Assembly (NCBI GenBank): GCA_041654915.1
Contig: JBAZCO010000095.1
Coordinates: 1 to 6,758 of the forward strand
DNA: 6,758 bases
Source of the DNA: JBAZCO01 sp041654915
GTDB taxonomy: Bacteria; Bacillota; Clostridia; Christensenellales; DTU072
Direction of reading: 5' to 3'
The notes below the pieces were generated by a model. That model searched no databases and had not been told where the DNA came from. It saw nothing but the letters and a program-made list of their open reading frames with translations. The translations under genes and the position numbers were made by a program. Positions 6,081-6,758 of the stretch are shown piece by piece (within the stretch, counting starts at the first letter, position 1; every line of letters begins with the position of its first letter).

Positions 6081-6758
6081 TATTTATGAAAAATCCTCTC
6101 TAAATCCTCTTTTGAGTAGGTATAATATTTTGAACAATAGTCACAATGCAGTTCGACTTTGCCCTGCTCTTTTAATATATCCTCTGCCTCCTTTTCTCCC
6201 AAACCTTGTACCACTCCTTCTACGATTTGCGAGCAGTCACAGCGAAGAAAAAATTCCTGTGCAGGGAATATTTCGGAGTTTAGATGCGCAAAGTAAAAGT
6301 CGGCAATTTCCTCCACGGGCTTTTCCGCAAGAAGTGAGCTAAAACTGCCAAGCGCAGATATTACATCCTCTAATATAACCACTTCATACTCGTTAACTGA
6401 CGGCAAAGCCTCAACGAATACACCGCCGCTTGCACGGCAGCCGTTTTTATCGGTAAGTACTCCAAGTGAAACGGCATTGTTTATGCCCTCGCTGTTCAAA
6501 AGATATCCTGCAAAGTCCTCGGCAATTTCGCCGTTGACAAGGGAAGTCTTGCCTACATAAGGTTCTTTTAGCCCTAAATCTTTAACAAGCGTTAGTTCGC
6601 CGTTTGCGCCAACCGCACCGCCAACATCAAGCTTGCCGTCTTTAAGCGGCAAGTCCACAGTGGGGTTTTCAATAAAACCTTTTATCGCATCGCCGCCCCC
6701 CGCTACATATATCTTGCCCGAAGGACCGCCGCCGTCAATTATCATATTAAATCTATCT
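6080..6758 (-). CDS. hslO: Hsp33 redox-regulated chaperone, 5' end missing
   Basis: The frame is open to the window edge; four codons (Asp-Arg-Phe-Asn) precede the internal Met at 6745, which is not the true start. About 225 residues of a usual ~290 are present. Seen, numbering from that Met: 'GGGPSGKIYV' (5-14), typical of the Hsp33 core; 'GVLTDKNGCRASGGVFVEALP' region (95-115); and the C-terminal zinc/redox centre with 'CDC' (Cys169, Cys171) and 'CDYC' (Cys201, Cys204) separated by 29 residues, within the family's normal spacing. All four switch cysteines are therefore conserved. Hsp33 is a cytoplasmic holdase that is inactive when its cysteines bind zinc and becomes active when oxidation and unfolding release it, protecting proteins during oxidative stress. 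The TAA stop shares its last base with the ATG of the TPR gene, so the two are surely on one mRNA. The promoter lies outside the window. Confidence 0.97.
   Translation of the reverse strand, partial: DRFNMIIDGGGPSGKIYVAGGGDAIKGFIENPTVDLPLKDGKLDVGGAVGANGELTLVKDLGLKEPYVGKTSLVNGEIAEDFAGYLLNSEGINNAVSLGVLTDKNGCRASGGVFVEALPSVNEYEVVILEDVISALGSFSSLLAEKPVEEIADFYFAHLNSEIFPAQEFFLRCDCSQIVEGVVQGLGEKEAEDILKEQGKVELHCDYCSKYYTYSKEDLERIFHK

Noticed and set aside
6080..6745. Taking the Met at 6745 as the real start of Hsp33
   Set aside because: The frame continues upstream to the window edge with plausible Hsp33 residues, and the N-terminal part of the family core is missing from that Met.

Overview
The window most likely comes from a low-to-moderate GC member of the Bacillota, probably an uncultured Clostridia-like lineage. 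The grounds are the single-chain (alpha2) bacterial glycyl-tRNA synthetase, strong GGAGG-type ribosome binding sites, AT-rich intergenic stretches with sigma-A-like promoters, Gram-positive-style Hsp33, and a polysaccharide deacetylase / M16 peptidase pair that resembles the ylxY-mlpA neighbourhood of Bacillus and Clostridia. TGA is used as a stop (deacetylase gene), so the genetic code is standard. Base composition was judged by eye only.

Layout. Positions 1-1758 (minus strand) hold a membrane-anchored NodB-type deacetylase homologue followed, after a 190-base gap, by an M16 zinc peptidase whose 3' end leaves the window at position 1. A 151-base divergent intergenic region (1759-1909) carries a good promoter for the plus-strand genes and a short inverted repeat next to the deacetylase start. 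Positions 1910-4333 (plus strand) hold glycyl-tRNA synthetase and, 42 bases downstream without a terminator, a membrane PAP2-family phosphatase. A strong bidirectional hairpin terminator (4360-4403) separates these from the convergent minus-strand pair at 4428-6758: the redox-regulated chaperone Hsp33 (hslO, 5' end cut off by the window) and a 550-residue TPR protein whose start codon overlaps the hslO stop codon by one base.

How the genes relate. The window is mostly ordinary chromosomal housekeeping DNA: translation (GlyRS), protein quality control (Hsp33, M16 peptidase), and envelope or lipid metabolism (deacetylase homologue, PAP2 phosphatase). I see no mobile element, CRISPR array, tRNA, rRNA or toxin/defence system. 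The least understood gene is the TPR protein, which ends in a helix-turn-helix-like segment that may belong to a TFIIB/cyclin-like fold and is arranged for translational coupling to hslO. The deacetylase homologue is also unusual because its motif 1 lacks the usual catalytic and metal-binding aspartates. These are the two best leads; neither amounts to a clear new system from sequence alone.
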